Origin: Sphaerobacter sp.
GTDB taxonomy: Bacteria > Chloroflexota > Chloroflexia > Thermomicrobiales > Thermomicrobiaceae
Length of the DNA stretch: 64,000 bases
Direction of reading: 5' to 3'
Assembly: GCA_029961075.1 (NCBI GenBank)
Contig: JASBVL010000062.1
Span: forward strand, 55,679 to 119,678
Within the stretch, counting starts at the first letter, position 1, and each line of letters starts with the position of its first letter. This document shows, in pieces, positions 7,973 through 18,064 of this stretch. The translations under genes were made by a program, and so were the position numbers. Under the pieces are notes generated by a model. The model searched no databases and was not told the origin of the DNA. It was given only the letters and a program-made list of their open reading frames with translations.

Positions 7973-9381
7973 CGGTCCTTCCGGCACGCGGGCAGCGCCG
8001 CATCCCCGCGAGCGACGGACTCCTGCGGTCGGGAGGCGCGGCCGCCGCCGTCATCCTGGCCGTGGCCGCGCTCTACGCCCAACCGCCGCTCCCGCTGGTC
8101 GCGGTGCTCCTGCTCATCGCCGTGGTCGTCGCCGCGCTCCATCCGCCGGGCGTGGTGGTCGCGGTCCCGGCGGCGCTCGCCGTGATCGAGGTCCCGGTCG
8201 CGATCAGCACGCTCGCCTTCAACCCCGCGGAGATCCTGCTCGCCGCGGCCGTGGCGGGCGTGGGGCTTCGCGCCGGCATCGCCCTGCTGGGTCACGGGCC
8301 AGCGACCGTGCGGCCGGCGCTGGCGCGCGCGATCACGCTGGCGCGCACCGGCTTCGGTCCGGTGGCGCTCGCGCTCCTGGCGGTGGGCGTCCTGTCCTTG
8401 TTCGTCGTGGCCGACCCGAGCCACCGCCGCGAGAGCCTGCGCGAGTTTCGCTGGGTCATCGTGGAGCCCGTCCTGCTCGCGTTCCTGGCCCGCTGGTACC
8501 TGACCCGCCCGGCCGATCGCTGTTTTGCGGCCGGGCTGTATACCGGAGCGGCCGCGGGCGCCGCCCTCTACGCGGTTGCGGCCGGCCTCGGCGGCAACGG
8601 CGTGGCCGTTGAGGGCGTCGTCCGCATCAGCGGCACCTACCCGCACCCGAACGCGCTGGCCCTCTACCTGGAGCGCGTGGTGCCCTTCGCCGCGGCCTTG
8701 GGCATCGCGTTCCGCGCACGGGCCGATCGCCGCTGGCTGGTGGTGGCCGCGGTGTGCGCGGGTGGGCTCCTGCTCACCTTCTCCCGGGGCGCCTACCTCG
8801 GGACGGCCGCCGGGTTGCTCGCGGTCGCGTGGCTGGCGGGGCGGCGACGTCTCGCGGCCGGCATCGCGCTGGGCGGCGCGGCGTTGGCGCTGGTGTTGCT
8901 GCTGGTGGCGGGGCAGCGGCTGCTCAGCCTCTTCGAGGGCGGCAGCGGGTCATTGCGGCTCGCGATCTGGCAGTCATCGCTGGCCATGATCCGCGACGAG
9001 CCGATCTTCGGCGTCGGATTGGACCAGTTCCTCTACCAGTACGCACCACGCTACGTCCGCCCGGAAGCGTGGCCTGAGCGCTTCACCTCGCATCCCCACA
9101 ACCTTATCCTCGACCTCTGGTTGCGGCTGGGTATAATGGGCCTCGGCGTCGCCGCGACCTATGCGGTGGCGCTGGGCCGCCGGGTGCACCGCATCGTCGA
9201 CCGACACAGCCGGCTGGGGCTCGCCGCCCTCGGAGCAATCGTCGCCGGCGCCATCCACGGGCTCGTTGACAACGGTTATTTCCTGCCAGGCCTGGCTCTT
9301 GCGTTTTGGTTCGTGACTGCCCTCATCGATCTTGAGGTCGACGGCACCGGCGCCGCGGGCAGCGGAGTGGATGGCAGCTAA
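7969..9381 (+). CDS. O-antigen ligase/polymerase family protein (Wzy_C)
   Basis: This 470-residue polytopic protein has about 11-12 hydrophobic helices. The Wzy_C core is visible: FSRGAYLGTAAGLL, then DEPIFGVGLDQF in the long external loop and SHPHNLILDLWLRLG. Family members join or polymerise lipid-linked glycans at the outer face of the membrane. The GTG start overlaps the previous stop (GTGA). A second family member lies two genes downstream, so one may polymerise and the other ligate; which does which cannot be told. Confidence 0.85.
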   Translation: MTVLPARGQRRIPASDGLLRSGGAAAAVILAVAALYAQPPLPLVAVLLLIAVVVAALHPPGVVVAVPAALAVIEVPVAISTLAFNPAEILLAAAVAGVGLRAGIALLGHGPATVRPALARAITLARTGFGPVALALLAVGVLSLFVVADPSHRRESLREFRWVIVEPVLLAFLARWYLTRPADRCFAAGLYTGAAAGAALYAVAAGLGGNGVAVEGVVRISGTYPHPNALALYLERVVPFAAALGIAFRARADRRWLVVAAVCAGGLLLTFSRGAYLGTAAGLLAVAWLAGRRRLAAGIALGGAALALVLLLVAGQRLLSLFEGGSGSLRLAIWQSSLAMIRDEPIFGVGLDQFLYQYAPRYVRPEAWPERFTSHPHNLILDLWLRLGIMGLGVAATYAVALGRRVHRIVDRHSRLGLAALGAIVAGAIHGLVDNGYFLPGLALAFWFVTALIDLEVDGTGAAGSGVDGS

Positions 9382-9392
9382 GGAGGCATCGG

Positions 9393-10352
<960 letters not shown>

Positions 10353-11867
10353 GCCGGCGCTGGCCCCCACTGGCAGCAGCGCCCTCGGTTGGGCTCTGGC
10401 GGCGCTGGCCGCGCTGGCTATGGTGGCCGTGCCAGCCCCGCTCAACCTCCTGGCCATCCCGGCGATCGCCGTCGGCGTCGCCTGCGTCCGTGCGCCGGCT
10501 GTCCCGCCGGTGCTCCTGGTGGCCTCCGTGCCCATCCAGGCGGTCGGGGCGGTCGCCGTCAGCGGCGTTCAGTTGACCGCCACAAAGGCCGCGCTGGCCG
10601 CGTCCGCGGGCGCGCTCCTACTGCACCTCGTCACGCGGCGTGACTCACTCCGATGGTCGAGCGTCCTGGTCCCTTACGGCGCCTATCTCCTGGTGATGGT
10701 GGCGTCCCTCTACCGGGCCCAGGAACTGCGGCCCGGCATCGCCGAGATCTACCGGTGGTCGGTCGCGTTCTTCGCCCTGGTGGTGGTCCTGTACGGGATC
10801 CGCTCGCGCCGCGCCGCGCTCGCGATCCCGGTCGCGATCGGGGCCGGCGTCCTGCTCCAGGCCGGCTCGGGCGCCGTGCAATCGCTCCAGGCCCTTGGCC
10901 CGGCCAGCTTCGCCGTGGTCGGTGGCCTGACGCGCGCCTACGGCACCTTTGGCAAACCGAACACCTACGGCGCGTACCTCGAGCTGAGCGTGCCACTCTT
11001 GCTGGCGGTCGCGATGTGGAGCACCGGGGTATTGCGGGACCGGCTGCGGCGCTACCGGCTCACCCGCTTGCGCGGCATGCTCGCCAGCCGTCCGGACCGC
11101 ATCGGCCTGTTCCGGGCCGGCGCCCTGGCACTCTGGATGGGGGGAACCGCGCTGGCCGGGCTGCTCGGCATCATCCTCAGCTTCTCACGAGGCGCCTGGC
11201 TGGGCACAGCGGCGGGGCTGCTCGCCATGGTGCTCGCCTCCGTCCACCGCGCCCCTGTCCTCCGGGCAGGGCTCGCGGTCGTCGCCGCGCTCGCCGTCCT
11301 GGCGGTCGGCATGCGCTACGCGCCCCCAGCCATCCAGGAGCGGTACGAGCAACTGGTCAGCCAGGTGCGCCTCTTCGATGCCCGCAGGGTGATCGTGACC
11401 GACGAGAATTTCGCGGCCGTGGAACGGATGGCGCACTGGCAGACCGGCGTCGCCATGTTTGAAGCCAATCCCTTCCTCGGCGTCGGCGTCGGGAACTTCA
11501 ACGTACGCTTCCGCGAGTTCCACATCCACCCGGGCTTCCCCAACTCGGCCGGCCACGCCCACAACTACTACATCCACGCCGCCGCCGAGACGGGGGTCTT
11601 CGGGCTTGCCGCCTATCTGTGGTTGATCGGTACCGCGTTCGCCATTTCCCTGCGAGCCGCTCGCACCGCTCCGGACTCGCTCGGTCGGGCGTTCGGCGTG
11701 GGCTCCGTCGGCATGACCGCGGGGCTGATGGTGCATAACATCGTGGAGAATCTCCACGTCTTGAGTCTCGGCATTCACCTCGCCGCCATCTGGGCGCTCG
11801 CGGCCATGGCGCTGCACGATCCCCCGTGGCACGAGCCCGCCGAGACCGGAGGAGGAACGAGTAGTCT

Positions 11868-12992
11868 GTGACGACTCCGCAGCAGATCGATGACGCCCAC
11901 GTGTCGGAGCCGCATGTCGCGACCGAGGTGCTGCCGCGCCACGGCGCTGCGGCTTCGTTGCTCTCCGACGATGCCCTCGGCCACAACTCCGCCGCGGGGG
12001 CCGTGGCCGAGTGGGACCGTGGCTCGCTCCTGCGGCGCGTGCTGCGTCCCGAGACGCTGGTGTCCTTCGGCATCGCCGCCGCGGTCGTGGTGTTCCTCCT
12101 CACCCGCTTCGATCTCAACCTCGGCGCGGTCCTCGGCGAGATCCGCCAAGCCAATCTGGCCTACCTTGCGATCGCCTTCGCGATCTATTACGGGGCGTTC
12201 GCCTTCCGGGCAGCGCGCTGGCGGCTGCTCCTCGAGAGCGCGGCCATCCACCCTCCGGACGGACAGCGGCTGCCCGGTCTCCCTGGGCTGAGCGCGATCT
12301 TCGTGCTCTCGTGGTCCGCCAACTGCATCGTCCCGGCCAAGCTCGGGGATGCCTACCGTGGGTTCCTCCTGCGGCAGCGCGCGCGCACCTCATTTGGTGC
12401 CACCGTCGGCACGATCGTCGCCGAGCGGCTGGTCGATCTGGTGACGCTCGCGGCCCTGCTCGTCGGCTCGGCCTTCGTGGTCTTCGGCAGCCACTTCCCG
12501 AGCCGCATCGCCTCCTGGATGCTCTTCGCCGTCGGGCTGGGAGTGGTGTTGGTAGCGGGGCTCGTCGCAGCCTTCCTCTGCCGCCACCGCCTGCGCCGGC
12601 TGGTGCCGCGCCGCGTTCGCGCCCACTATCTTCGCGTCGAACAGGGCCTGCTCGGCTCGTTCGGCCGGGTACCGACGGTCCTGGGTCTGACCGCCGTTAT
12701 CTGGCTGATGGAGGGAGCCCGCCTCTACTTCGTGAGCCTGGCGATCGGCGCCAGCCTCTCCATCGCCGCGGCCATCTTCATCGCCCTGCTCGCCAGCCTG
12801 CTCACCGTCGTGCCGGTGACGCCTGCCGGTCTCGGTTTCGTCGAGCTGGGTATCGTCGGATCGCTCACGCTGCTGGGTATGCTGGAGCAGACCGCCGCGT
12901 CCGTAGCCCTGCTCGACCGCGTGGTCGCCTACTGGAGCGTTATCCTGGTCGGGGCCGTGCTTTATGTCATCATCCGCTGGCGATGGCGGTAG
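11868..12992 (+). CDS. LPG_synthase_TM (UPF0104) family flippase-like membrane protein
   Basis: This 374-residue protein has a hydrophilic N-terminal 65 residues and then about eight membrane helices. The pattern ALLEL-type RAARWRLLLES, SWSANCIVPAKLGDAYRGFLL and the C-terminal VVPVTPAGLGFVELG is diagnostic of PF03706, the transmembrane part of lysylphosphatidylglycerol synthase, also found alone next to glycosyltransferases. The catalytic aminoacyltransferase domain is absent. Stand-alone members are thought to move or modify lipid-linked precursors. It is coupled to the ligase upstream by a GTGA overlap. Confidence 0.85.
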   Translation: MTTPQQIDDAHVSEPHVATEVLPRHGAAASLLSDDALGHNSAAGAVAEWDRGSLLRRVLRPETLVSFGIAAAVVVFLLTRFDLNLGAVLGEIRQANLAYLAIAFAIYYGAFAFRAARWRLLLESAAIHPPDGQRLPGLPGLSAIFVLSWSANCIVPAKLGDAYRGFLLRQRARTSFGATVGTIVAERLVDLVTLAALLVGSAFVVFGSHFPSRIASWMLFAVGLGVVLVAGLVAAFLCRHRLRRLVPRRVRAHYLRVEQGLLGSFGRVPTVLGLTAVIWLMEGARLYFVSLAIGASLSIAAAIFIALLASLLTVVPVTPAGLGFVELGIVGSLTLLGMLEQTAASVALLDRVVAYWSVILVGAVLYVIIRWRWR

Positions 12993-12999
12993 GGAGGCC

Positions 13000-14133
13000 A
13001 TGAGAGTCGCGATCGACTACACCCCGGCCATCGCCCAACGGGGCGGGGTCGGGCGCTACACGCGGAGCCTCGTCCACGCGCTGGCCGCGCGCCTGGGCGG
13101 GGCCGACGAGCTGGTCCTGTGGCATGCGAGCGATGCCGACCCGGCGGGTGCCAATGACTGGGCCACCCCACGGGTCCGATTCCGGCGGCTGCCGGTCCCG
13201 GAGCGACTGGCGACGATCGCCTGGCAGCGGCTCCGCATCCCCGCCCGCCTCGAATGGATGATCGGCCCGGTTGAGGTCGTCCATGGACCGGACTTCGTCG
13301 TGCCCCCCACGCGCGCGCCCGCGGTGGTCACCATCCACGACCTGAGCTACCTGGTCACGCCCGAGCACGCGCACCCCAACCTGCGCCGCTACCTGCTCAG
13401 GGCCGTGCCGCGCGCGCTCGACCGCGCCGCCGCCGTCATCGCCGTATCTCAGACGACCGCGGCCGACCTGACCCGACACTACGGCATCGCGGCGGAGCGG
13501 ATCACGGTCATCCCCAATGGGGTGGACCCGCTCTTTCGCCCGCCGTCTCCCGAACTGGTGCAGCAGGTCCTCGCGCGCCTCGAGGTGCGCGCCCCCTACT
13601 TCATCATCGTCGGCACGGTGGAGCCGCGGAAGAACCACCAGACGGTGCTGCGGGCGTTCGAGGAGGTGCACCGGGCCCACCCGGACGTCTCGCTGGTCAT
13701 CGTCGGGCGCCCGGGATGGCTTGCAGAGCCCATCGTCGCCGCGATCAAAGCCGCCGCGCGCCGCCTCCCGATCCGTTGGCTCTCCCAGGTCGACGACAGC
13801 CTGCTCCCAGCGCTCTACAGCGGAAGCCTGGCGCTGGTCTACCCGTCGTGGTATGAGGGGTTTGGCCTGCCCATCGTCGAGGCCATGGCGAGCGGCGCGC
13901 CGGTCGTCACCAGCGATCACGGCGCCCTGGCCGAGGTGGCGGGCGACGCCGCCCTCCTGGCCCCAGCAGGCGACGCGGGCGCGTTGGCTGCGCTGATGTG
14001 CCGGCTGATCGAAGAGCCAGACCTCCGCGCGGATCGTGTGCGCCGGGGACAGCGGCACGCGGCGCACTTCACGTGGGATGCCGCGGCGGAGGCCCATCTG
14101 GCCGTCTACCGCTGGGTGAGTGCAGGATCATGA
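13000..14133 (+). CDS. glycosyltransferase family 4
   Basis: This 377-residue GT-B fold enzyme starts with the acceptor-side GGVGRYTRSL loop and carries the donor-side signature VEPRKNHQTVLRAF and the EX7E-type block PSWYEGFGLPIVEAMASGAPV. It would transfer a sugar from a nucleotide donor onto a lipid-linked intermediate in the cytoplasm. The ATG at 13000 is preceded by AGGGAGG and lies 7 nt after the previous stop. Sugar specificity cannot be read from the sequence; the neighbouring UDP-xylose synthase makes a pentose donor possible. Confidence 0.9.
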   Translation: MRVAIDYTPAIAQRGGVGRYTRSLVHALAARLGGADELVLWHASDADPAGANDWATPRVRFRRLPVPERLATIAWQRLRIPARLEWMIGPVEVVHGPDFVVPPTRAPAVVTIHDLSYLVTPEHAHPNLRRYLLRAVPRALDRAAAVIAVSQTTAADLTRHYGIAAERITVIPNGVDPLFRPPSPELVQQVLARLEVRAPYFIIVGTVEPRKNHQTVLRAFEEVHRAHPDVSLVIVGRPGWLAEPIVAAIKAAARRLPIRWLSQVDDSLLPALYSGSLALVYPSWYEGFGLPIVEAMASGAPVVTSDHGALAEVAGDAALLAPAGDAGALAALMCRLIEEPDLRADRVRRGQRHAAHFTWDAAAEAHLAVYRWVSAGS

Positions 14134-14312
14134 GCGAGCACGGGCCTGAGTCATCGGACGACCAGTCGGCCGCTTCCCCACCGGAGCGGGGCAGCCGACG
14201 GAACCCGCGGCGGTCGGTCATCCTGATCGCCGTGGTCTTCTACATCCTGCTCTTCGTCATGCTGGCGACCGTGGCACTCGCGATCGCCTACCGAATCTCA
14301 TCCGGGCGCTAG
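14130..14312 (+). CDS. 60-residue single-span membrane protein
   Basis: The ATG overlaps the glycosyltransferase stop (ATGA). The first 30 residues are hydrophilic (ending RRNPRRS), followed by one membrane helix rich in Ile, Leu, Val and Phe and a short polar tail. The charge distribution predicts an N-in, C-out topology. The overlap with its neighbour and position before the flippase gene argue it is real and belongs to the polysaccharide assembly machinery. I recognise no family. Confidence 0.65.
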   Translation: MSEHGPESSDDQSAASPPERGSRRNPRRSVILIAVVFYILLFVMLATVALAIAYRISSGR

Positions 14313-14333
14313 CGGCGGGAACCACCCAGCACG

Positions 14334-15914
14334 ATGACGGAGGCACTCGCCAACTGGCCCTACGCGCCGGCCGCGCTCCTCGCGGGAGCGGCCACCTTCG
14401 GCGTGGTCCTCTTCACCCTCGCCTGGATCGGCATCCCGGGCGTCGATAGCATCTCACGCAACACGATCCAGCGACTGGCCAAGAACAGCGCCGCCCCGGT
14501 CGCGGGGCAGTTGGCGAACCGCGCCGTCGACCTCGTCTTCGCCGCCTTCGTGCTCCGGCTGCTGGGCGCCACCGCCAACGGGCAGTACGCGGTCGCGGTC
14601 GTCGCGTGGCTCTATCTCAAGACCATCTCGGACTTCGGTCTCAGCGTGCTGGTCACGCGCGAGGCCGCCCGGTCGCCCGAGCGCGCCGGTGAACTGCTCG
14701 GCGCGAGCACGATCCTCCGCATCCTCGTGCTCCTCGCGCTGGTCCCGCCGGTTGCGGCCTATGCGGTCGGTGGCCTCCGCTTCCTCGAGCTCTCCCCGGC
14801 CAGCGCCGCGGCGATCGGGCTGCTCATGCTGTCGATCGTGCCAGGCAGCTACACCGAGGCGGTGAACTCCATCTTCAACGCCCGCGAACGAATGGAGTTG
14901 CCGGCGGCCCTCAACGTGGCCACCAACCTCTTCCGCGCCTGCCTCGGCCTCGGGGCGCTCGTCGCCGGTCTCGGCGTGATCGGTCTCGCTCTGGTGGCAC
15001 TCGTGACCACCAGCGTGGCGGCCGTCGCCTACCACGTCGCGCTGCGGCACCTCGCCGTGCGGCCCGTGTGGCGCCTCACCCGGCGCGACGCCCGCTGGCT
15101 GCTGACCATCTCCTGGCCGCTGCTGCTCAACGGCCTGCTCATGAACCTCTTCTTCCGGGCGGATGTCTTCGTCATCCAAGCGGCCCAGGGGGATTACGCC
15201 CTCGGCGTGTACGACGCCGCCTACAAGTTCATCAACACGGTGCTCCTGGTGCCGACCTACTTCACGCTGGCCGTCTTCCCGATCCTGACGCGCTACGCGG
15301 CGTCGGATCACTCCCGACTCCTTGACAGCTTCGGCCTCGCGGTGAAGTTCATGCTCATCATAGCCTGGCCGGTAACGCTCGGCACGGTGGCGCTGGCCCC
15401 CCTGCTGATCGGCATCCTTGGGGGTGCCGACTTCCTCCCCGACTCCGCCAACGCACTCCGCGTCCTGATCTGGTTCCTGCCCTGGAGCTACGTGAACGGC
15501 ATCACCCAGTACGTGCTCGTCGCGGTGGACCGCCAGCGGTCGATCACCTGGGCGTTCGCCGCAGCGGTGGCCTTCAACCTCGCCGCCAACCTGGCGCTGG
15601 TGCCAATCTTCAGCTTCTACGCCGCGGCTGGGGTGACGGTGGCGACGGAGGTGGTGATCTTCGCCATGCTCGCGCTTGCGGTGCGGCGGTACATCGGACC
15701 GCTGAGCTGGGCCGGGCTGGCCGTACGCCCAACGCTGGCGGCCGCGGCGATGGGCCTGACCCTCGTCGCCGCTTGGCGGCTGGGCGCCATTCCGGCCACA
15801 GTCATCGGCTGCCTCGCCTACGCAGTGGCCCTGGTCGTCTCCGGCGCCGTGGGCCGGCGCGAGGCGGACATCGCGCTCGCCCTCCTCGGTCGCGCCCGCC
15901 CGGCCGCGTCCTAG
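14334..15914 (+). CDS. Wzx-type polysaccharide flippase (MATE/MOP superfamily)
   Basis: This 526-residue polytopic protein has about 14 helices of the polysaccharide_synt/MVF type, with KNSAAPVAGQLANRAVDLVF at the start of the core and a LLNGLLMNLFFRADVFVIQ segment near the middle. It would translocate lipid-linked repeat units across the membrane for the Wzy-like enzymes upstream. An extra hydrophobic segment (about residues 10-35) precedes the usual N-terminus. It is the last gene of the operon; the tRNA-Asp gene with its own promoter follows. Confidence 0.88.
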   Translation: MTEALANWPYAPAALLAGAATFGVVLFTLAWIGIPGVDSISRNTIQRLAKNSAAPVAGQLANRAVDLVFAAFVLRLLGATANGQYAVAVVAWLYLKTISDFGLSVLVTREAARSPERAGELLGASTILRILVLLALVPPVAAYAVGGLRFLELSPASAAAIGLLMLSIVPGSYTEAVNSIFNARERMELPAALNVATNLFRACLGLGALVAGLGVIGLALVALVTTSVAAVAYHVALRHLAVRPVWRLTRRDARWLLTISWPLLLNGLLMNLFFRADVFVIQAAQGDYALGVYDAAYKFINTVLLVPTYFTLAVFPILTRYAASDHSRLLDSFGLAVKFMLIIAWPVTLGTVALAPLLIGILGGADFLPDSANALRVLIWFLPWSYVNGITQYVLVAVDRQRSITWAFAAAVAFNLAANLALVPIFSFYAAAGVTVATEVVIFAMLALAVRRYIGPLSWAGLAVRPTLAAAAMGLTLVAAWRLGAIPATVIGCLAYAVALVVSGAVGRREADIALALLGRARPAAS

Positions 15915-15951
15915 GCTCCGGAGAACCACGCGCTCGTTCGCATGATTTTCC

Positions 15952-15980
15952 TTGACACCGCCGCCAGGTCGTGGTACTAT
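15952..15980 (+). promoter_or_regulatory. promoter of tRNA-Asp
   Basis: TTGACA (15952-15957), a 17-bp spacer and TACTAT (15975-15980) form a near-consensus sigma-70 promoter about 17 nt before the mature 5' end. Confidence 0.8.
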
Positions 15981-15996
15981 ACTGCCTGGTTGGCGG

Positions 15997-16073
15997 GGAG
16001 GCGTGGTGTAGTGGCCTAACATGCAGCCCTGTCAAGGCTGAGATCGCGGGTTCGAATCCCGTCGCTTCCGCCA
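15997..16073 (+). tRNA. tRNA-Asp (anticodon GTC), CCA encoded
   Basis: The cloverleaf folds fully. The acceptor GGAGGCG pairs with CGCTTCC, with one G-U. The D stem is GTGT/ACAT and the anticodon stem CAGCC/GGCTG encloses CTGTCAA, with anticodon GTC at 16031-16033. The T arm GCGGG-TTCGAAT-CCCGT is standard. Discriminator G and genomic CCA end at 16073. Part of its 3' half recurs at 17828, suggesting it served as an integration site. Confidence 0.95.
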
Positions 16074-16090
16074 AAGTCACCAGGACGAAC
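16053..16090 (+). repeat. left copy of tRNA-Asp 3'-end repeat (candidate attL)
   Basis: These 38 bases cover the T-arm 3' side, acceptor, CCA and 17 downstream bases. They recur with about four mismatches at 17828-17865. Confidence 0.6.
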
Positions 16091-16114
16091 GGCGACGCAC
16101 ATGCGTCGCCGTTC
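16087..16114 (+). terminator. hairpin after tRNA-Asp
   Basis: GAACGGCGACGCA and TGCGTCGCCGTTC form an almost loopless 13-bp inverted repeat. TGTTTA follows, a poor T tract. It is probably the tRNA transcript terminator. Confidence 0.65.
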
Positions 16115-16232
16115 TGTTTACGCCCCGAGCAGTGGCGACGCACATCGACCATTTGAGAGCGGCCACGCCGGGCGCCCGGCGCCGCCGCTGCACGGAGGCG
16201 CGGTTGGGCGATGCACTGACCGCGCCGTCGCC

Positions 16233-16709
16233 CTACCCACCCTCGTACGCACGCTGGAGCTCGGCGATGTCGATCTTGGTCATCTTGAGCATCGCCTCCA
16301 TGACCCGATTGGCCCGCTCGCGATCCTCATTCCGCAGCAGCTCGACCAACGCCGACGGGACGACCTGCCAGGAGACCCCAAACTTGTCCTTTAGCCAGCC
16401 ACACGGGCCGGGCTGCCCGCCGTCGGTCAGCTTCTCCCACAGCTCGTCGACCTCCTCCTGCGACTTGCAGTCGATCACGAACGAGATGGCCTCCGTGAAC
16501 TGGAACTCCGGGCCGCCATTGAGCGCGACGAACTCCTGACCGTCGAGGCTGAACGACGCGGTAATAACGGACCCCGGCTCGCCGGGCCCGGCCTCGCCGT
16601 ACCGCTCGACGCTGAGCACTTTGGAGTTCGGGAACACCGACACGTAGAAGTTCATGGCCTCTTCGGCCTTGCCATCGAACCACAGGCACGGGGTGATCTT
16701 CTGCGCCAC
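16233..16709 (-). CDS. VOC-superfamily PhnB-like protein
   Basis: This 158-residue protein starts QKITPCLWFDGKAEEAMNFY and carries FSLDGQEFVALNGGPEFQF and WLKDKFGVSWQVVPS. That is the 3-demethylubiquinone-methyltransferase/PhnB-like branch of the vicinal-oxygen-chelate fold. Members bind a metal but most have no known substrate. The GTG at 16709 is preferred because the family begins there and AGGGAG lies about 8 nt upstream; an in-frame ATG at 16736 would add 9 residues. It lies between the tRNA and the mobile-element remnant and appears intact. Confidence 0.85.
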   Translation of the reverse strand: MAQKITPCLWFDGKAEEAMNFYVSVFPNSKVLSVERYGEAGPGEPGSVITASFSLDGQEFVALNGGPEFQFTEAISFVIDCKSQEEVDELWEKLTDGGQPGPCGWLKDKFGVSWQVVPSALVELLRNEDRERANRVMEAMLKMTKIDIAELQRAYEGG

Positions 16710-16792
16710 GGCCAACTCCCTGCCTTCCTGACTCATGCCGGTTTGCCACCTCTCCCGGTAGTCGATCAGCCGCTCCCGAAATCGACAGTCAC

Positions 16793-16828
16793 AGCCCGCG
16801 AGTTCCCAACACGTGGGTATCGCGGGCT
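16793..16828. repeat. inverted repeat upstream of the VOC gene
   Basis: AGCCCGCGA (16793-16801) pairs perfectly with TCGCGGGCT (16820-16828), and CCCA/TGGG extend the stem inside. It could be a terminator of decayed upstream sequence or a leader structure of the VOC gene. Confidence 0.5.
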
Positions 16829-17100
16829 CCACGCCCGAGCGCCGGGCGACGATCTGCCCTGGAGGGGGGAACGGCCCCGATGAACACGGGCAACACCGTC
16901 TGGCACCACCGGACGGCGCTCCGCGTCAACGCCCCCGGGATCGTGGCAGCCGCTGCGATGGCCGGGTCGGGGGAAAGTCCCGGCCCGGCCGCTACCCCGC
17001 CCAGCGGGGCGGCAGACGGGTCGGTGGTCGGCGTGGCGGTGGAGGGTTCCGTGACCGATGCTGAGCGTCGACGCCAAGGGCAGCCCGACCGAGGTGGCCG
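16829..17100. other. no supported gene
   Basis: With the hairpin to its left, about 390 nt separate the VOC gene from the mobile-element remnant. No reading frame has a family pattern. A 33-codon plus frame at 17060-17161 is too short to support. Confidence 0.5.
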
Positions 17101-17798
17101 TCAGGCCGCGGACCAACCGCTGGACCACCTGGCTCCTGTTCGTATCGTTCCGGGGCAAATAGTAGACCCGCGTGGGTCCGCGATGGCGACGGCGGCGACG
17201 ACGTCGGCCGTGCACGGGAGCGTGCCGAGGTGGACGCGAACGCCCTCAGCGAGCGCGACGGCGACCAGGGCGCGCAGCGCGCGGAGAACGCGGCTCCGCT
17301 TGGCTTCGGAGTTCGCCCGTGCCCCTTCTCCGGGGCCGGTCATCCTTGCCAATCCTGGGAAGCCTCAGGATCACCCTCCGCTGGAGGAGGTCGGCTTGGT
17401 TCGCCATGCCGCCGATGCTGTGCAGGATGGCCGACCGCATCGCGTCGAAGATGACCTCGTCGCCGTCTGGACGGCGTTCGCGCGTGGCGAGGCCCCCACC
17501 GGCGGACAGGCGGCACAGTGCGTTGCTGAGCCAGCCGCGCACCCAGTGGATGTTGTCGAGCGCGATGACCCACCGATTCGTCGCGGCGATAATCAAGTCG
17601 CGCGCATCCTTCGGTGCCCTTCGGATGTCCGCGCCGTTCGGGTCGATCGGCGAGCGGACACCCCTGGCCGTCGTGCCCCTTGCCAAGCGCTGTTCCCCCG
17701 TGGGGTCCGATCGAGGGGCACGGCCCGCCCGGCAGCAGGTACTGGACGAGGACGCTGACGAGCAGACAGAAGTCGTTGACATCCGCGGTATTGCGGGA
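17101..17798 (-). pseudogene. frameshifted remnant of a phage/plasmid-type ATP-binding protein
   Basis: Three minus-strand frames each keep a piece of one protein. The first (about 17798-17640) reads NDFCLLVSVLVQYLLPGGP, the segment that precedes a Walker A; the Walker A itself is decayed to GTALGKGH. The second (about 17660-17340) reads SPIDPNGADIRRAPKDARDL, IIAATNRWVIALDNI, SNALCRLSAGGGLATRE, DGDEVIFDAMRSAILHSIG and RVILRLPRIGKDD, the core of ATPases found in phage and plasmid replication or primase-like modules. The third (about 17340-17101) reads SEAKRSRVLRALRALVAVAL and VRVHLGTLPCTADVVAAV, the following helical part. At least two frameshifts, a lost P-loop and no start show it is dead. 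Its 5' end stops within 30 bp of the tRNA-like repeat. Confidence 0.72.
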
Positions 17799-17827
17799 TC
17801 AGCGAGTCAAGTTCGATGATTCGCACC

Positions 17828-17865
17828 GGAATCCCGTCGCTCCGGCCAAAGCCACCAGGACGAAC
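17828..17865 (+). repeat. right, degenerate copy of the tRNA-Asp 3' end (candidate attR)
   Basis: AATCCCGTCGCT, GCCAAAG and CACCAGGACGAAC match the tRNA end and its 3' flank at 16053-16090 with about four substitutions. No full cloverleaf precedes it. It abuts the truncated 5' end of the ATPase remnant, as expected for the far end of an element integrated at tRNA-Asp. Confidence 0.6.
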
Positions 17866-18064
17866 GCCGTTTCGCAGCCTCGCTCCCGCAAGCCGCCCGC
17901 CGATGCGGGCCCATCGGCACTGCCTCCGCCGCCCTCCCCAACGATCGTCCGGCGGACGCGTCGGCGGAGGGCCGAGCCCCGGACCCGGGGGCGCCGCAGG
18001 CGCACTGCCAAGACAGGTCCCACCGGCTGCCCCACCACCGAGACCAGACGCAACTTCCACCCAC

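Noticed and set aside
16167..16180. 14-nt GC palindrome GCCGGGCGCCCGGC
   Set aside because: It may be the VOC gene terminator, but such GC palindromes are expected by chance here and there is no T tract.
16880..17758. 292-codon plus open frame opposite the ATPase remnant
   Set aside because: It is antisense to recognisable ATPase segments, and its composition is that of a shadow frame.
17790..17865. Second complete tRNA-Asp gene
   Set aside because: Only the T-arm 3' side and acceptor end resemble tRNA; the D and anticodon arms cannot be folded.
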